Both the position numbers and the translations under genes were made by a program. Below, in pieces: positions 50,681 to 59,725 of a stretch of DNA of 64,000 nt. Source of the DNA: Pedobacter miscanthi (lineage in GTDB: Bacteria > Bacteroidota > Bacteroidia > Sphingobacteriales > Sphingobacteriaceae). The first letter of the stretch is position 1; each line of letters opens with the position of its first letter. The notes under the pieces were generated by a model. It was not told where the DNA came from and ran no database searches. It worked only from the letters and a program-made list of their open reading frames with translations. Location of the stretch: the NCBI RefSeq assembly GCF_003315595.1, contig NZ_QNQU01000008.1, forward strand, positions 124,001 to 188,000, read 5' to 3'.

Positions 50681-51533
50681 TTTGCGATAATGTAATGAAA
50701 ATAACGGCAGCAATAGCTAAAACTATGCCTGCATAATTCAATTTGCTTAATTTCTCTTTAAAAGCGATTACACCAATCAGCGTTCCTACAATGATCACCC
50801 CCAAATTCATTGCTGCAAATACCGTGGAGGGGTTTTCTGCCAGTGCTTTATGGGCTTTCATGTAAAATAGGATATTCCCGAAGTTAAAGAAACCCAGAAT
50901 CAGTCCGCAGGCTACATTTACCAGCTGTAATTTAATCTTGCCCGAAATTACCATAGCGATTACGATGATTAATGATACCACAAATGAAAGGCAAAAAACA
51001 GTAAAAAGTGAGGTGGTATAAGGCAGTTCTTTGTAAAGTGCAATTTGTTTAAAAAGGACATCAATTACGCCGAAGCCGACAAAAACCATTATGGGATATA
51101 GCAGGTTTCCTTTATCAGTTTTTTTAGCTGAATTACGTATAAAAGTTAAGATAATTGCTGCAAAACCAATGATGAGACCAATGATTTTAAAATTATTGAA
51201 ATCTTCTTTAAAAATAAAATAAGCTGCTAAAATAGGAATGAACAATGATAACCGTTGGGCAATATCGGTTTTAACTATGCCTAGGCTTTTAACCGATGCA
51301 GCAAGGAGTAAAAATATAGAGGGTAACAGCACTGCCAAAGCAATATAGATTGGCCATGGTGCGCTTTGGGTAACCAATTTTACGTCTGGTTTAAAAAAGA
51401 AAAAACATAAGGTTAATGCGGCCAGGTAATTTATGGTTACGGCTTGTATAATGCTGATCTGGTACCGTTTAGCTAATTTTAGTAAGATAGCAACTGTAAC
51501 ACTACAACAAATGCTTAAAACAATGTAAATCAT
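50667..51533 (-). CDS. EamA/DMT-family transporter
   Basis: 288 aa with ten predicted helices in two EamA halves (1-140, 150-288). The second half ends F-A-A-M-N-L-G-V-I-I-V-G-T-L-I-G-V-I-A-F-K-E-K-L, the conserved end of the drug/metabolite transporter family. Substrate unknown. Overlaps ribD by 4 bases (ATGA) and the IMPACT gene by 14, forming a compact three-gene minus operon ribD-eamA-yigZ. Riboflavin export or uptake is only a guess from position. Confidence 0.87.
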   Translation of the reverse strand: MIYIVLSICCSVTVAILLKLAKRYQISIIQAVTINYLAALTLCFFFFKPDVKLVTQSAPWPIYIALAVLLPSIFLLLAASVKSLGIVKTDIAQRLSLFIPILAAYFIFKEDFNNFKIIGLIIGFAAIILTFIRNSAKKTDKGNLLYPIMVFVGFGVIDVLFKQIALYKELPYTTSLFTVFCLSFVVSLIIVIAMVISGKIKLQLVNVACGLILGFFNFGNILFYMKAHKALAENPSTVFAAMNLGVIIVGTLIGVIAFKEKLSKLNYAGIVLAIAAVIFITLSQNAIR

Positions 51534-52585
51534 TTAGTTATGTCGTTTATATAGATAGAGAGTTTGTCGCTTCCAACCTGGGTTTCTTCTTTCAGATTTC
51601 CGTTTATGGAAGGTGAAGGAATACCATCTAACCAGCTGTTTGCAGACGTGAAGATACGTGCTTCATCCCAAAGATCGGTAGATAAAAACTGATTTAAGAT
51701 ATTTGCACCACCTTCTATAATTACCGATTGTATATCCATCAGATAAAGCTGGAAAGCAATTTTTTGGGCCAGGTAGAAATGCATATCTTCCATTTGAATG
51801 TAATGGATATTATCATCAACATCAGTTTTAATTTCGTTAAAGATGATGGTTTTTGCCTCTTTATTGAAAATATGATTGGATTGCGGAACCTGCAGGTTTT
51901 TATCGATCACCAGGCGAACCGGGTTTTTGCCCGGCCATTCTCTTGCCGTTAACTGCGGATTGTCCATTATGGCTGTTTGTTTACCAATCAATATCGCATC
52001 TTCTTCCGAGCGCCACTGATGGGCCAAACGTTTAGCCAAAGTACCGCTGATCCATTTCTGGTGTCCATCGCTTGTTGCGAAATAACCATTAGCCGTTTCG
52101 GCCCATTTTAATATAATATAAGGTCTTTGCTGTTGTATCCTGGTGAAAAATCTTCGGTTAAAATAGCGGCATTCATCATCTAAAATACCACTTAGCACTT
52201 CAATACCGGCATTTTTAAGTTTTTCTATTCCTTTGCCATCCACTCCCGAAAAAGGATCCCTGTTGCCAATAACTACTTTTTTGAGCTGGTGTTTTACAAA
52301 AAGATCGGCACAGGGCGGGGTTTTTCCAAAATGTGCGCAGGGTTCTAAACTAACGTAAGCTGTAGCCTGTTTGAGCATGTTTTCGGCTTCATCACCGAAT
52401 TGATCGAATACCGCTTTTACAGCGTTTGGTTCTGCATGGGCTTTTCCGTATTCCTGATGATAACCTTCGCCTATAATTTTGCCATTCAGTACAATTGCGC
52501 AACCAACCATTGGGTTCGGACTTACGTTGCCTATACCCAAAGCGGCCAGCTCTAAACAGCGTTTGATGTAAAATTCGTCGCTCAT
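51530..52585 (-). CDS. ribD: Riboflavin biosynthesis deaminase/reductase
   Basis: 351 aa bifunctional enzyme. N-terminal deaminase with zinc ligands His50 (KAHAE, Glu52 catalytic), Cys83 and Cys92 (EPCAHFGKTPPC); C-terminal reductase domain from about residue 150 with ILKWAETANGYFAT and IEGGANILNQFL. Converts diaminohydroxyphosphoribosylaminopyrimidine to 5-amino-6-ribitylamino-uracil phosphate. First gene of the operon, divergent from prmC. No FMN riboswitch is seen upstream. Confidence 0.95.
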   Translation of the reverse strand: MSDEFYIKRCLELAALGIGNVSPNPMVGCAIVLNGKIIGEGYHQEYGKAHAEPNAVKAVFDQFGDEAENMLKQATAYVSLEPCAHFGKTPPCADLFVKHQLKKVVIGNRDPFSGVDGKGIEKLKNAGIEVLSGILDDECRYFNRRFFTRIQQQRPYIILKWAETANGYFATSDGHQKWISGTLAKRLAHQWRSEEDAILIGKQTAIMDNPQLTAREWPGKNPVRLVIDKNLQVPQSNHIFNKEAKTIIFNEIKTDVDDNIHYIQMEDMHFYLAQKIAFQLYLMDIQSVIIEGGANILNQFLSTDLWDEARIFTSANSWLDGIPSPSINGNLKEETQVGSDKLSIYINDITK

Positions 52586-52632
52586 TAGGGCAAAAGTAGT
52601 AAAAAAAGAGTCATGCCCTTATCAAAACAAGA

Positions 52633-52660
52633 TTGTTATCATCTCAATTAAGTAATTTTG
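52633..52660 (+). promoter_or_regulatory. Promoter of prmC
   Basis: TTG at 52633-52635, 17 bases, then TAATTTTG at 52653-52660, an exact TAnnTTTG -7 box. The ATG at 52667 follows 6 bases later, so the mRNA is probably leaderless or nearly so. Confidence 0.65.
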
Positions 52661-52666
52661 TGTTAC

Positions 52667-53518
52667 ATGAACATAGGAGCGCTCGAGGAGCATTATAAAT
52701 TGGAATTAGTGCCGTTATACGACAGGGAAGAAGCTAAGTCATTATTTAGTTTAGCTGCCGAACAGGTACTGTTGTTATCTCCAAATAAACTGATGATGCA
52801 GAAAGATACTGAAATCAGTTTTATTAACGAGCAAAAGCTTTTGAGTATCCTGAATGATTTACAGATCGGCAAACCCATTCAGCATATATTAGAAGAAGCT
52901 CATTTTTATGGTCTGGTTTTTAAAGTCAATGAACATGTACTTATTCCAAGGCCTGAAACAGAGGAATTGGTCGACTGGATTATTTCAGTTTGCAGTTCGC
53001 AGCTTACAGCTAAAGAATTTAAAATTCTGGATATTGGAACAGGATCGGGCTGTATTCCAATTACCCTCAAAAAGCATTTGCCAAATGCCGGGCTATCTAC
53101 ATTGGATGTTTCCTCTGAGGCCATAGCGGTGGCTAAACAAAATGCGCAGCGAATAGGTGCTGAGATAGATTTTATAACAGCTGATGTTTTAACATTTCAA
53201 TCTAAAGAAAAATTTGATGTAATAGTGAGTAATCCGCCATATATCAGAGATTTAGAAAAAAAAGAAATGCATGATAATGTGTTGTTGCACGAACCACATC
53301 TTGCGCTGTTTGTAAACGATGATAATCCACTGATATTTTATAAAGCCATAGCTGATTTTGCCAAAACCAATTTAAAATCCAATGGACATCTGTTCTTCGA
53401 AATTAATGAGTATTTAGGTAAAGAAACAGTTGAAATGTTAAAGGATAAAGAATTTATAGATATTGAATTAAGGAAAGACATGCAGGGTAAGGATAGGATG
53501 ATTAAAGCGGGGATTTGA
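52667..53518 (+). CDS. prmC: Release factor glutamine methyltransferase
   Basis: 283 aa from ATG 52667; an in-frame TTG 9 bases earlier overlaps the promoter. Helical N-domain, then H-V-L-I-P-R-P-E-T-E-E-L-V, SAM motif ILDIGTGSGCI (120-130) and the catalytic N189-P-P-Y192 followed by LFVNDDNPLIFYK. Methylates the GGQ glutamine of release factors 1 and 2. Divergent from ribD. Confidence 0.95.
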   Translation: MNIGALEEHYKLELVPLYDREEAKSLFSLAAEQVLLLSPNKLMMQKDTEISFINEQKLLSILNDLQIGKPIQHILEEAHFYGLVFKVNEHVLIPRPETEELVDWIISVCSSQLTAKEFKILDIGTGSGCIPITLKKHLPNAGLSTLDVSSEAIAVAKQNAQRIGAEIDFITADVLTFQSKEKFDVIVSNPPYIRDLEKKEMHDNVLLHEPHLALFVNDDNPLIFYKAIADFAKTNLKSNGHLFFEINEYLGKETVEMLKDKEFIDIELRKDMQGKDRMIKAGI

Positions 53519-53617
53519 CCGAAGATGTAAAATGGATGATGTAAAATGGAAAATGGACCAAAGTCGGATGTTGGATGTCCGAAAGACTGAAGATATGATG
53601 GTTAAAAAAGTGCGCTC

Positions 53618-53782
53618 TTAATGTCCTTAATTTCTTAATGGTCAAAAGATGTAAGATGGAAAATGGATGAGACATGAAATGACCAATAATCAATTTTCAA
53701 TGATCAAGAACAGCCATCATAAAATTTTCGATAAACAAAACTTAATGCCCTTAATTTCTTAATGGTCAATAAATGTAAGATG
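53618..53782. repeat. Direct repeat of about 41 bases in a low-complexity gap
   Basis: TTAATGTCCTTAATTTCTTA at 53618 and TTAATGCCCTTAATTTCTTA at 53742, each followed by ATGGTCAAxAxATGTAAGATG, differ at four positions. The gap 53519-53810 also has repeated ATGTAAAATGGA words at 53525, 53537 and 53646. No gene is seen. Confidence 0.75.
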
Positions 53783-53813
53783 TTTGATGGCAAATAGATA
53801 AGGTACAGGGGGG

Positions 53814-53897
53814 CGTCATCTCGACTGAAACGCAGTGGAATGGAGAGATCTATCTCTTTGCAGATCTTTCTATTGCATTATACTTCGCTCGAGACGG
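53814..53897. repeat. REP-like palindromic element, family A copy 6
   Basis: CGTCATCTCGACTGAAACGC to CTTCGCTCGAGACGG; right end decayed by several changes. Confidence 0.75.
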
Positions 53898-53945
53898 TCA
53901 GTTCTAACTTTGTGTTTTAGTGTCTTTGTGGTTAAAAAAATTATA

Positions 53946-54845
53946 CTAAGCCCTCGGATGGAACTGCGTGATTACTTCCCTTAAATAATCCCTGTCTATA
54001 TGCGTATAAATTTCCGTTGTGGTAATACTCGAATGCCCCAGCATTTCCTGTACGGCACGTAAATCGGCACCACCTTCAATTAAATGGGTAGCAAACGAAT
54101 GCCTGAATGTATGCGGACTTATCGTTTTCTTTAACCCAATAGCCATTGCCAGACTTTTGATCAGGTTAAAGATAGAAATACGTGAAAGTTTGGCCCCGAA
54201 GCGGTTCAGGAATATAAAATCTTCATTTCCTTTTTTAATGTTTGCATGCACACGTACTTCCTTAATGTAAATATCGAGCAGTTTTAAAGCTGTACTGCCG
54301 ATGGGTACTAAACGTTCTTTATTACCTTTTCCTATTACTTTGATAAATTCAATTTGCGGGAAAAGACTGGAAATCCTGAGTTCGGTTAATTCAGTTACAC
54401 GTAAGCCACAACCGTATAGTACTTCCATAATGGCTTTATTTCGCATTCCTTCGGACTTCGAAGCATCAATTGCGGCAATGAGCTCATTAATTTCGTAAAT
54501 GTTTAGCGTATCTGGTAATTTTCTGCTCAGTTTAGGCGCTTCCAGTAAAGCGGTTGGATCGTTGGAAATAACATCTTCGAGCAGTAAATAAGAGAAAAAA
54601 GCTTTCAGTCCTGAAATTACCCTGGCCTGTGTGCTGGCAAGCATACCAAGTTCATTTAACCACGAAATAAAAGATTTTAAGTCGGTTATGGTGATATCGG
54701 TTAGTTTTGGCTCCTCATTTAACGACGCAAAATACTGGCTGAGTTTCTCGATATCATTCAGATAAGCTTCTACAGAATTTCCTGATAACGACCTTTCCAG
54801 CTTTAAATACGACTTAAATCCTTTAATATATGATGGCCAAAGCAT
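53946..54845 (-). CDS. xerD: Tyrosine recombinase XerD
   Basis: 299 aa. N-terminal SAM-like core-binding domain (1-100), catalytic domain with Arg149 (CGLRVTEL), Lys in GKGNKERLV, His245 and Arg248 (HTFRHSFATHL), His271 (LGHSSITTTEIY) and Tyr280. Size and the order of motifs match chromosomal XerD, which resolves chromosome dimers at dif with XerC. A mobile-element integrase would usually be longer or neighbour an att site, neither seen. Stands alone, divergent from aroQ with 60 bases between. Confidence 0.93.
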   Translation of the reverse strand: MLWPSYIKGFKSYLKLERSLSGNSVEAYLNDIEKLSQYFASLNEEPKLTDITITDLKSFISWLNELGMLASTQARVISGLKAFFSYLLLEDVISNDPTALLEAPKLSRKLPDTLNIYEINELIAAIDASKSEGMRNKAIMEVLYGCGLRVTELTELRISSLFPQIEFIKVIGKGNKERLVPIGSTALKLLDIYIKEVRVHANIKKGNEDFIFLNRFGAKLSRISIFNLIKSLAMAIGLKKTISPHTFRHSFATHLIEGGADLRAVQEMLGHSSITTTEIYTHIDRDYLREVITQFHPRA

Positions 54846-54905
54846 GCTTTTATTAAGATTTTTTATAACATTGCAACGTTACAACATTTAACGTTACTAC
54901 ATAGC

Positions 54906-55322
54906 ATGAAAATACAAATTATTAACGGGCCAAACTTAAACTTATTGGGCGTTCGCGAACCATCTATCTACGGAAATACCAGTATTGAAGATTATATTAA
55001 GGAATTAAAAACCGTTTATCCCCAGATTGAAATTGAATATTACCAAAGCAATGTAGAAGGCGAAATCATTAATAAATTGCACGAAGTTGGTTTCAGTTAT
55101 GATGGTGTTGTGCTTAATGCCGGTGGTTATACGCATACTTCAGTTGCCATTGCAGATGCCATTGCAGCCATTAAAACGCCTGTTGTTGAAGTTCACATTT
55201 CGAATATTTATGCCCGCGAAGAATACCGCCATGTTTCGTTGACAGGAAAAAATTGCCAGGGTGTTTTAACCGGTTTCGGTATAAAAGGTTACCGTTTGGC
55301 TATTGAAAGTTTGTTGGTTTAA
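54906..55322 (+). CDS. aroQ: Type II 3-dehydroquinate dehydratase
   Basis: 138 aa. N-G-P-N-L-N-L-L-G-V-R-E-P-S-I-Y with Arg17 and catalytic Tyr22, LNAGGYTHTSVAI (Asn, His) and VEVHISNIYAREEYRHVS. Forms dodecamers and takes 3-dehydroquinate to dehydroshikimate in aromatic synthesis. Usual length about 145. Monocistronic. Confidence 0.95.
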   Translation: MKIQIINGPNLNLLGVREPSIYGNTSIEDYIKELKTVYPQIEIEYYQSNVEGEIINKLHEVGFSYDGVVLNAGGYTHTSVAIADAIAAIKTPVVEVHISNIYAREEYRHVSLTGKNCQGVLTGFGIKGYRLAIESLLV

Positions 55323-55340
55323 TTCAATTTTAATACTGAA

Positions 55341-55366
55341 GCTGTCAGATGCTACCATCTGACAGC
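55341..55366. other. Hairpin element after aroQ
   Basis: GCTGTCAGATG-CTAC-CATCTGACAGC: perfect 11-bp stem without T-run. AGATGTTATCATCT at 62210 looks related, so it may be a small dispersed palindrome rather than a true terminator. Confidence 0.5.
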
Positions 55367-55469
55367 CATACAAACCTAGCGTAATAAGAATGCTTCGCCG
55401 GCTGAAAAAGCCATTTACAATAACAACTTGTAGTTAATCAATTGCACAAAGCTTACTCCGTTACACTTT

Positions 55470-56483
55470 CTATGTCAATCGCGAAAAATATCTGATTTTC
55501 TTAATAAAAAACGCCCAAACAATACTGTTATGGTATACCCCGGTATGTTCGGAGTAAGTTTTTTGAACTACCTTTCGTTTTTTGTTTGTTTTTGATAAGG
55601 ACTTCAGGAAATGCCAATGTCCCTTTGTTACCGCCATAGTGAATTTGGGCTTCCCTGTGAGTAAAAAATGCCACCAGGCTATAAAATCAATAAACATGCG
55701 GATGGTAATCCTGAAAACGGCATCACCAGCAGGAAGGTTTTTCTGCATAATGATGAGGTTATTCCTGAAATTGAGATAAGTTTTAAAAGGGTTTTCGGTT
55801 TGCAAAGTGCCACCGCCAACATGATAAACTTCAGCATCAGCACAATACATAATCTTATAACCAAGGTTTTTTAAACGCCAGCAAAGATCTATTTCTTCCA
55901 TGTGGGCAAAAAGATCGGCATCTAATCCTCCGGTTTCTTTCCAGTATTTGCTTTTGATAAAAAACGCTGCGCCACTGGCCCAAAAAACTTCTTTTTGCTC
56001 ATTATACTGGCCATTGTCGTGCTCATAAACGTTAAAAAGCCTGCCGCGGCAAAACGGAAAGGAGTAAATATCAAGGTATCCACCGGCAGCACCGGCATAT
56101 TCGAACTGGTTTTTATTGAGCTGCCATTTTATTTTTGGCTGTGCCGCTGCAATCTGCGCATCGCTTTCCATCAGGCTAATCACTGGTTTGATCCAGTTTG
56201 GCGTTACTTCCACATCAGAATTGAGCAGGATAAAATAATCGGCTTCTACACGTTCCAAAACTTTATTATAACCTCCGGCAAAACCATAATTCTGATCGTT
56301 CTTAATGATTTTAACAGTCGGAAAATTCTGCTCCAGAAATTCAACCGAGTCGTCGGTTGAGGCATTATCGCCCACAATTATCTGCAGGTTATCATATTCG
56401 GAACTTAAAATTCCGGGCAAAAACTGATTTAAATATGCTTTTCCATTCCAGTTTAAAATTACAATGGCTACTGATGGGTTCAT
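55470..56483 (-). CDS. Glycosyltransferase family 2
   Basis: 337 aa GT-A fold. V-A-I-V-I-L-N-W-N-G-K-A-Y-L, VGDNASTDDSV, LLNSDVEVTPNWI (DxD equivalent) and FWASGAAFFIKSKYWKETGGLDADLFAHMEEIDLCWR, which places the acceptor loop, match rhamnosyl/galactofuranosyl-type GT2 enzymes. Near-helix at 265-285 may be membrane attached. Likely makes envelope polysaccharide or lipooligosaccharide. Starts 4 bases after the acyltransferase stop, same operon. Confidence 0.88.
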   Translation of the reverse strand: MNPSVAIVILNWNGKAYLNQFLPGILSSEYDNLQIIVGDNASTDDSVEFLEQNFPTVKIIKNDQNYGFAGGYNKVLERVEADYFILLNSDVEVTPNWIKPVISLMESDAQIAAAQPKIKWQLNKNQFEYAGAAGGYLDIYSFPFCRGRLFNVYEHDNGQYNEQKEVFWASGAAFFIKSKYWKETGGLDADLFAHMEEIDLCWRLKNLGYKIMYCADAEVYHVGGGTLQTENPFKTYLNFRNNLIIMQKNLPAGDAVFRITIRMFIDFIAWWHFLLTGKPKFTMAVTKGHWHFLKSLSKTNKKRKVVQKTYSEHTGVYHNSIVWAFFIKKIRYFSRLT

Positions 56484-56487
56484 TCTG

Positions 56488-57345
56488 TTATTCGGGTTTA
56501 AACTTCCAGCGCTTATGGCTCCAGAGCCAATATTGGGGCTGTTCTTTAATAATATCTTCTAAAAATTTAAAATGCAGATCGGTGATTTCAAATTCATTCA
56601 TTTTGCAGGGTTCGAGGCACATCGGTAATACTTCTACATGATAGTAGCCTTTTTTTATTACGTTAACCTTAAAATAATATATTGGCCTTTTGGTCGATTT
56701 TGCGATTTTTTCTACACCCAGAAGTGCTGCGGTAGGCTGGTGCATAAAATCAACAAAGTATTTAGCTTCTTCGCGCGTAGGAGATTGATCGCTTGCAAAA
56801 CACAAAAGTGTAGGTTCATTTTTATACGCGGCCATTCCACGTAGGGTTTGCCGCATGGCAATAAAAACATTGCCGTATTTGGTACGCATACAATCGAACC
56901 AGGTTTCAAAAATCTTATTGTTAATGGGTTTAAAAATAACCATTGTTTTGGCCGAAATACTTAATCCAAGTGCTAAAGTACCCAATTCCCAGTTACCGTA
57001 ATGCCCAGTACAGGCCAATACACTTTCTCCGGCTTTAAAATGAGCCTCCAATTGCTCCAAACCGGTAAATTTTACCCGGCGTAAGGTTTCGGCTTTAGAA
57101 ATGCTGGTCATTTTGATAATTTCAAAAATCAACCTGGCCAGATAAAGAAAAAATTTCTTTTCGATGGTCTTAATTTCAGCTGCAGATTTTTCGGGAAAAG
57201 ATTGGGTCAGATTATCCCTTACTACTTTTTTTCTATAGCCTGTTATGTAATAAAGCAGATAATATAGTAATCTTGCAAAAAAAAAACAGCAATGGCAGGG
57301 GAAGTAGCGACAGCATGTATAAAAAAAATACGCCAACGTGCGCAA
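56488..57345 (-). CDS. Lysophospholipid/lipid A acyltransferase (LpxL/HtrB-like)
   Basis: 285 aa. N-terminal Cys/Phe-rich hydrophobic anchor (about 5-35), then A-C-T-G-H-Y-G-N-W-E-L-G, the H-x4-E catalytic motif of LpxL-type acyltransferases, and SDQSPTREEAKYFVDFMHQPTAALLGVEKIA. Adds a secondary acyl chain to lipid A or a related lipid at the inner face of the inner membrane. First gene of the two-gene operon with the GT2 enzyme, divergent from wbqC-like. Confidence 0.9.
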   Translation of the reverse strand: MRTLAYFFYTCCRYFPCHCCFFFARLLYYLLYYITGYRKKVVRDNLTQSFPEKSAAEIKTIEKKFFLYLARLIFEIIKMTSISKAETLRRVKFTGLEQLEAHFKAGESVLACTGHYGNWELGTLALGLSISAKTMVIFKPINNKIFETWFDCMRTKYGNVFIAMRQTLRGMAAYKNEPTLLCFASDQSPTREEAKYFVDFMHQPTAALLGVEKIAKSTKRPIYYFKVNVIKKGYYHVEVLPMCLEPCKMNEFEITDLHFKFLEDIIKEQPQYWLWSHKRWKFKPE

Positions 57346-57400
57346 TCCCTCTTCTAATCATTATTTTTAAAACGTTTCAGTTACAAACATAAATTTTCAA

Positions 57401-58012
57401 ATGCAGAATACAGCTATACTTCCATTATTTTATCTTCCACCTGTTGGTTACTTCAGTTTATTACAAAAGCTGGGCGAAGATTTTTTAATCGAAAAACATG
57501 AACATTTAGCCAAGCAAACTTATCGCAACAGGGCCAGTATTTATTCGCCTAATGGCAAGTTAGACTTAACCGTACCGGTGGTTAAAGGTGCTAAAACACA
57601 TACGAAAATGAAGGATGTACGGATTAGCTATGATTTTAACTGGCAGCGTTTACATTGGCTAAGTTTGGAAACCTGTTACAGAAGTTCTGCTTATTTCGAA
57701 TTTTATGAAGATGAACTATCACGCTTTTATCAGCACAAATTTGAATTTTTGTTTGATTATAATCTCGAGCTGTTGGAATGGCTGAACAAAAAATTAAAGC
57801 TGAATAAAACCTTTGGTGTAACATCCGAATACCTTGATGATGTAACACCGGAGCTAGATTTCCGCTCAATGATGAACCCTAAAAAACAGGAAGATATTGT
57901 AAACAATAAGCCATATTATCAGGTTTTTGAAGATAAACATCAATTTTTACCCAACTTAAGTATTGTTGATCTGTTATTTAACCAGGGACCGCAAGCCCGG
58001 CTATATTTATAA
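57401..58012 (+). CDS. WbqC-like protein
   Basis: 203 aa. L-P-L-F-Y-L-P-P-V-G-Y-F-S-L, K-Q-T-Y-R-N-R-A-S-I-Y-S-P-N-G-K-L-D-L-T-V-P-V and YDFNWQRLHWLSLETCYRSSAYFEFYEDEL match the WbqC family (PF08889), found in polysaccharide clusters and near lipoprotein signal peptidase genes. Enzyme activity unproven. Ends 4 bases before corA, so co-transcribed with it. Confidence 0.88.
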   Translation: MQNTAILPLFYLPPVGYFSLLQKLGEDFLIEKHEHLAKQTYRNRASIYSPNGKLDLTVPVVKGAKTHTKMKDVRISYDFNWQRLHWLSLETCYRSSAYFEFYEDELSRFYQHKFEFLFDYNLELLEWLNKKLKLNKTFGVTSEYLDDVTPELDFRSMMNPKKQEDIVNNKPYYQVFEDKHQFLPNLSIVDLLFNQGPQARLYL

Positions 58013-58016
58013 CATC

Positions 58017-59138
58017 ATGGGAAAAAACAAACCACGCCATCGCCATAAACATTATAAGGTACCTGCGCCAGGCACCAGTCCGGGCTTGTATGCCATTGAT
58101 GAGGAAGCTTTAAAGCCGATTATCACGCTTCATACCTACGATGAGAAAACCTATAAAAGTGTAAAGCTGGATAATATCAATAACATTGATAAACTGGTTG
58201 AAAATAAGGCTTTTTATTATTGGTTCGATATTAAAGGCCTGGCAGATCCCAATATATTTGAAACGCTTTATTCCAAATTAGATATCAGCAGGTTGGTGCT
58301 CGAGGACATTACCAGTTCTTACCAGCGGCCTAAGTTAGACGAATACGACAACGATAAGTACATTTTTTCGGTAAGCAGGCACCTCTACCTGGGCGATGAT
58401 GATACGCTTTGCAACGATCAGATATCATTTATTCTATCTGAGCGTACCCTGATTACTTTCCAGGAAACTTATGCCGATTGTTTCGATCCGGTAAGGAAAC
58501 GTTTAGAAGTAGGGAAGGGCAACATCCGTATTGGTGGCAGCAGTTATTTAATGTATGCCATTATGGATGTGATTGTTGATAATTATTTCACCCTTTTAAA
58601 CTTCTGGGGCGAAGAACTGGATGCGATTGAAGACCGATTGTATGATCACCCCGATAAGCGGATTATGTACGATACCCAGGCCATTAAAAGGTCGTTAATC
58701 ATGATCAGGAAGGTTGCCTGGCCGGAAAGAGACAAGCTGAACGATATTATCCGTACGGATAGTCCTTTGATATCCGATCTCACCAAAACTTATATGAAAG
58801 ATGCTTACGATCATTGCATCCAGATTATTGATTTTATTGAATCGTTAAAGGAGATTGCTTCGGCCAACATTGATATGAATTTATCGATCATCAGTAACCG
58901 GATGAATGAAATTATGAAGGTTCTGACCATTATCTCGTCCATTTTTATTCCTTTAACCTTTATTGCAGGTATTTATGGAATGAATTTCAGCAGGGAAGAC
59001 CCGGCAACAGGTAAAATATTAAAAGATAATATGCCCGAATTATACGCGGCGCATGGTTATTTATATACCTGGATTGTGATGGGCGTGATTGCCATCATAC
59101 AGGTGATTTATTTTTGGCGCAAGGGCTGGTTTAAATAG
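58017..59138 (+). CDS. corA: Magnesium/cobalt transporter CorA
   Basis: 373 aa from ATG 58017 (MGKNKPRHRHKHYK); a longer frame overlaps wbqC. Large soluble N-terminal funnel, long stalk helix (about 240-315), then two helices, with the signature Y-G-M-N-F (GMN) between them. Pentameric Mg2+ channel. The usual acidic loop after GMN is longer (REDPATGKILKDNMPE). Basic His/Arg N-terminus probably cytoplasmic. A second Mg2+ transporter, MgtE, lies 0.6 kb on. Confidence 0.94.
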   Translation: MGKNKPRHRHKHYKVPAPGTSPGLYAIDEEALKPIITLHTYDEKTYKSVKLDNINNIDKLVENKAFYYWFDIKGLADPNIFETLYSKLDISRLVLEDITSSYQRPKLDEYDNDKYIFSVSRHLYLGDDDTLCNDQISFILSERTLITFQETYADCFDPVRKRLEVGKGNIRIGGSSYLMYAIMDVIVDNYFTLLNFWGEELDAIEDRLYDHPDKRIMYDTQAIKRSLIMIRKVAWPERDKLNDIIRTDSPLISDLTKTYMKDAYDHCIQIIDFIESLKEIASANIDMNLSIISNRMNEIMKVLTIISSIFIPLTFIAGIYGMNFSREDPATGKILKDNMPELYAAHGYLYTWIVMGVIAIIQVIYFWRKGWFK

Positions 59139-59166
59139 TATTTGTTCTGAACCCAATAAAAAACTT

Positions 59167-59252
59167 CGTCATCTCGACCGGAACGCAGTGGAGCGGAGAG
59201 ATCTATCTCGAGGCAGATTTCTCGGCTGCGTTGCACTCCGCTCGAAATGACG
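59167..59252. repeat. REP-like palindromic element, family A copy 7
   Basis: CGTCATCTCGACCGGAACGC to CTCCGCTCGAAATGACG, with CTATCTCGAGGCAGAT between. Confidence 0.85.
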
Positions 59253-59390
59253 ACGTATTTATTGAATTCTCTCAGCAAAAACATTAAATTAGAATTATTA
59301 TCATTTTAAAGAAATGATTAAGTTAAATGAAACTTTAGTTTAAAATGTACCAATTTTTGGTAACTTCAATTATCTAATTAAATTGATATC

Positions 59391-59642
59391 ATGGGAAGAA
59401 ATACATCTGTTGCCTTGGGAAATCACTTTGAAAATTTTGTTGAGCAAAAAATTGTTGAAGGGAGATTTAAAAATGCGAGTGAAGTTATTCGTGCAGGTTT
59501 GAGACTATTGGAAGATGAGGAGAATAAAATTAAAATTTTGAGAGATGCACTTCAGGTTGGAATTGACAGCGAGTTTGTAAAAGACTTTGATCCGAAAAAG
59601 CACCTTGAAATGTTGAAGAAGAAAAATAAAGTTACTGTTTAA
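59391..59642 (+). CDS. ParD-family antitoxin without adjacent toxin
   Basis: 83 aa. MGRNTSVALGNHFENFVEQ then V-E-G-R-F-K-N-A-S-E-V-I-R-A-G-L-R-L-L-E is the ribbon-helix-helix of ParD/CopG antitoxins, and the acidic-basic C-terminus would bind ParE. A ParE gene normally overlaps or follows by a few bases, but the next 83 bases hold no remnant and mgtE follows. Either a lone regulator or the relic of a pair. Confidence 0.85.
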   Translation: MGRNTSVALGNHFENFVEQKIVEGRFKNASEVIRAGLRLLEDEENKIKILRDALQVGIDSEFVKDFDPKKHLEMLKKKNKVTV

Positions 59643-59725
59643 TAATGCAGGAAAGATAATGCAGGATTTTGTAAAATTCAGTTTTTAATTTTAGTAGCTT
59701 TAGGGCATTTTGGTTAGGTTTATAG

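Noticed and set aside
52586-52666. FMN riboswitch upstream of ribD
   Set aside because: The gap to prmC is only about 80 bases and none of the conserved FMN aptamer segments are visible.
53946-54845. XerD-like gene as integrase of a genomic island
   Set aside because: Size and motifs fit the chromosomal XerD; no direct-repeat att sites or tRNA target adjoin it.
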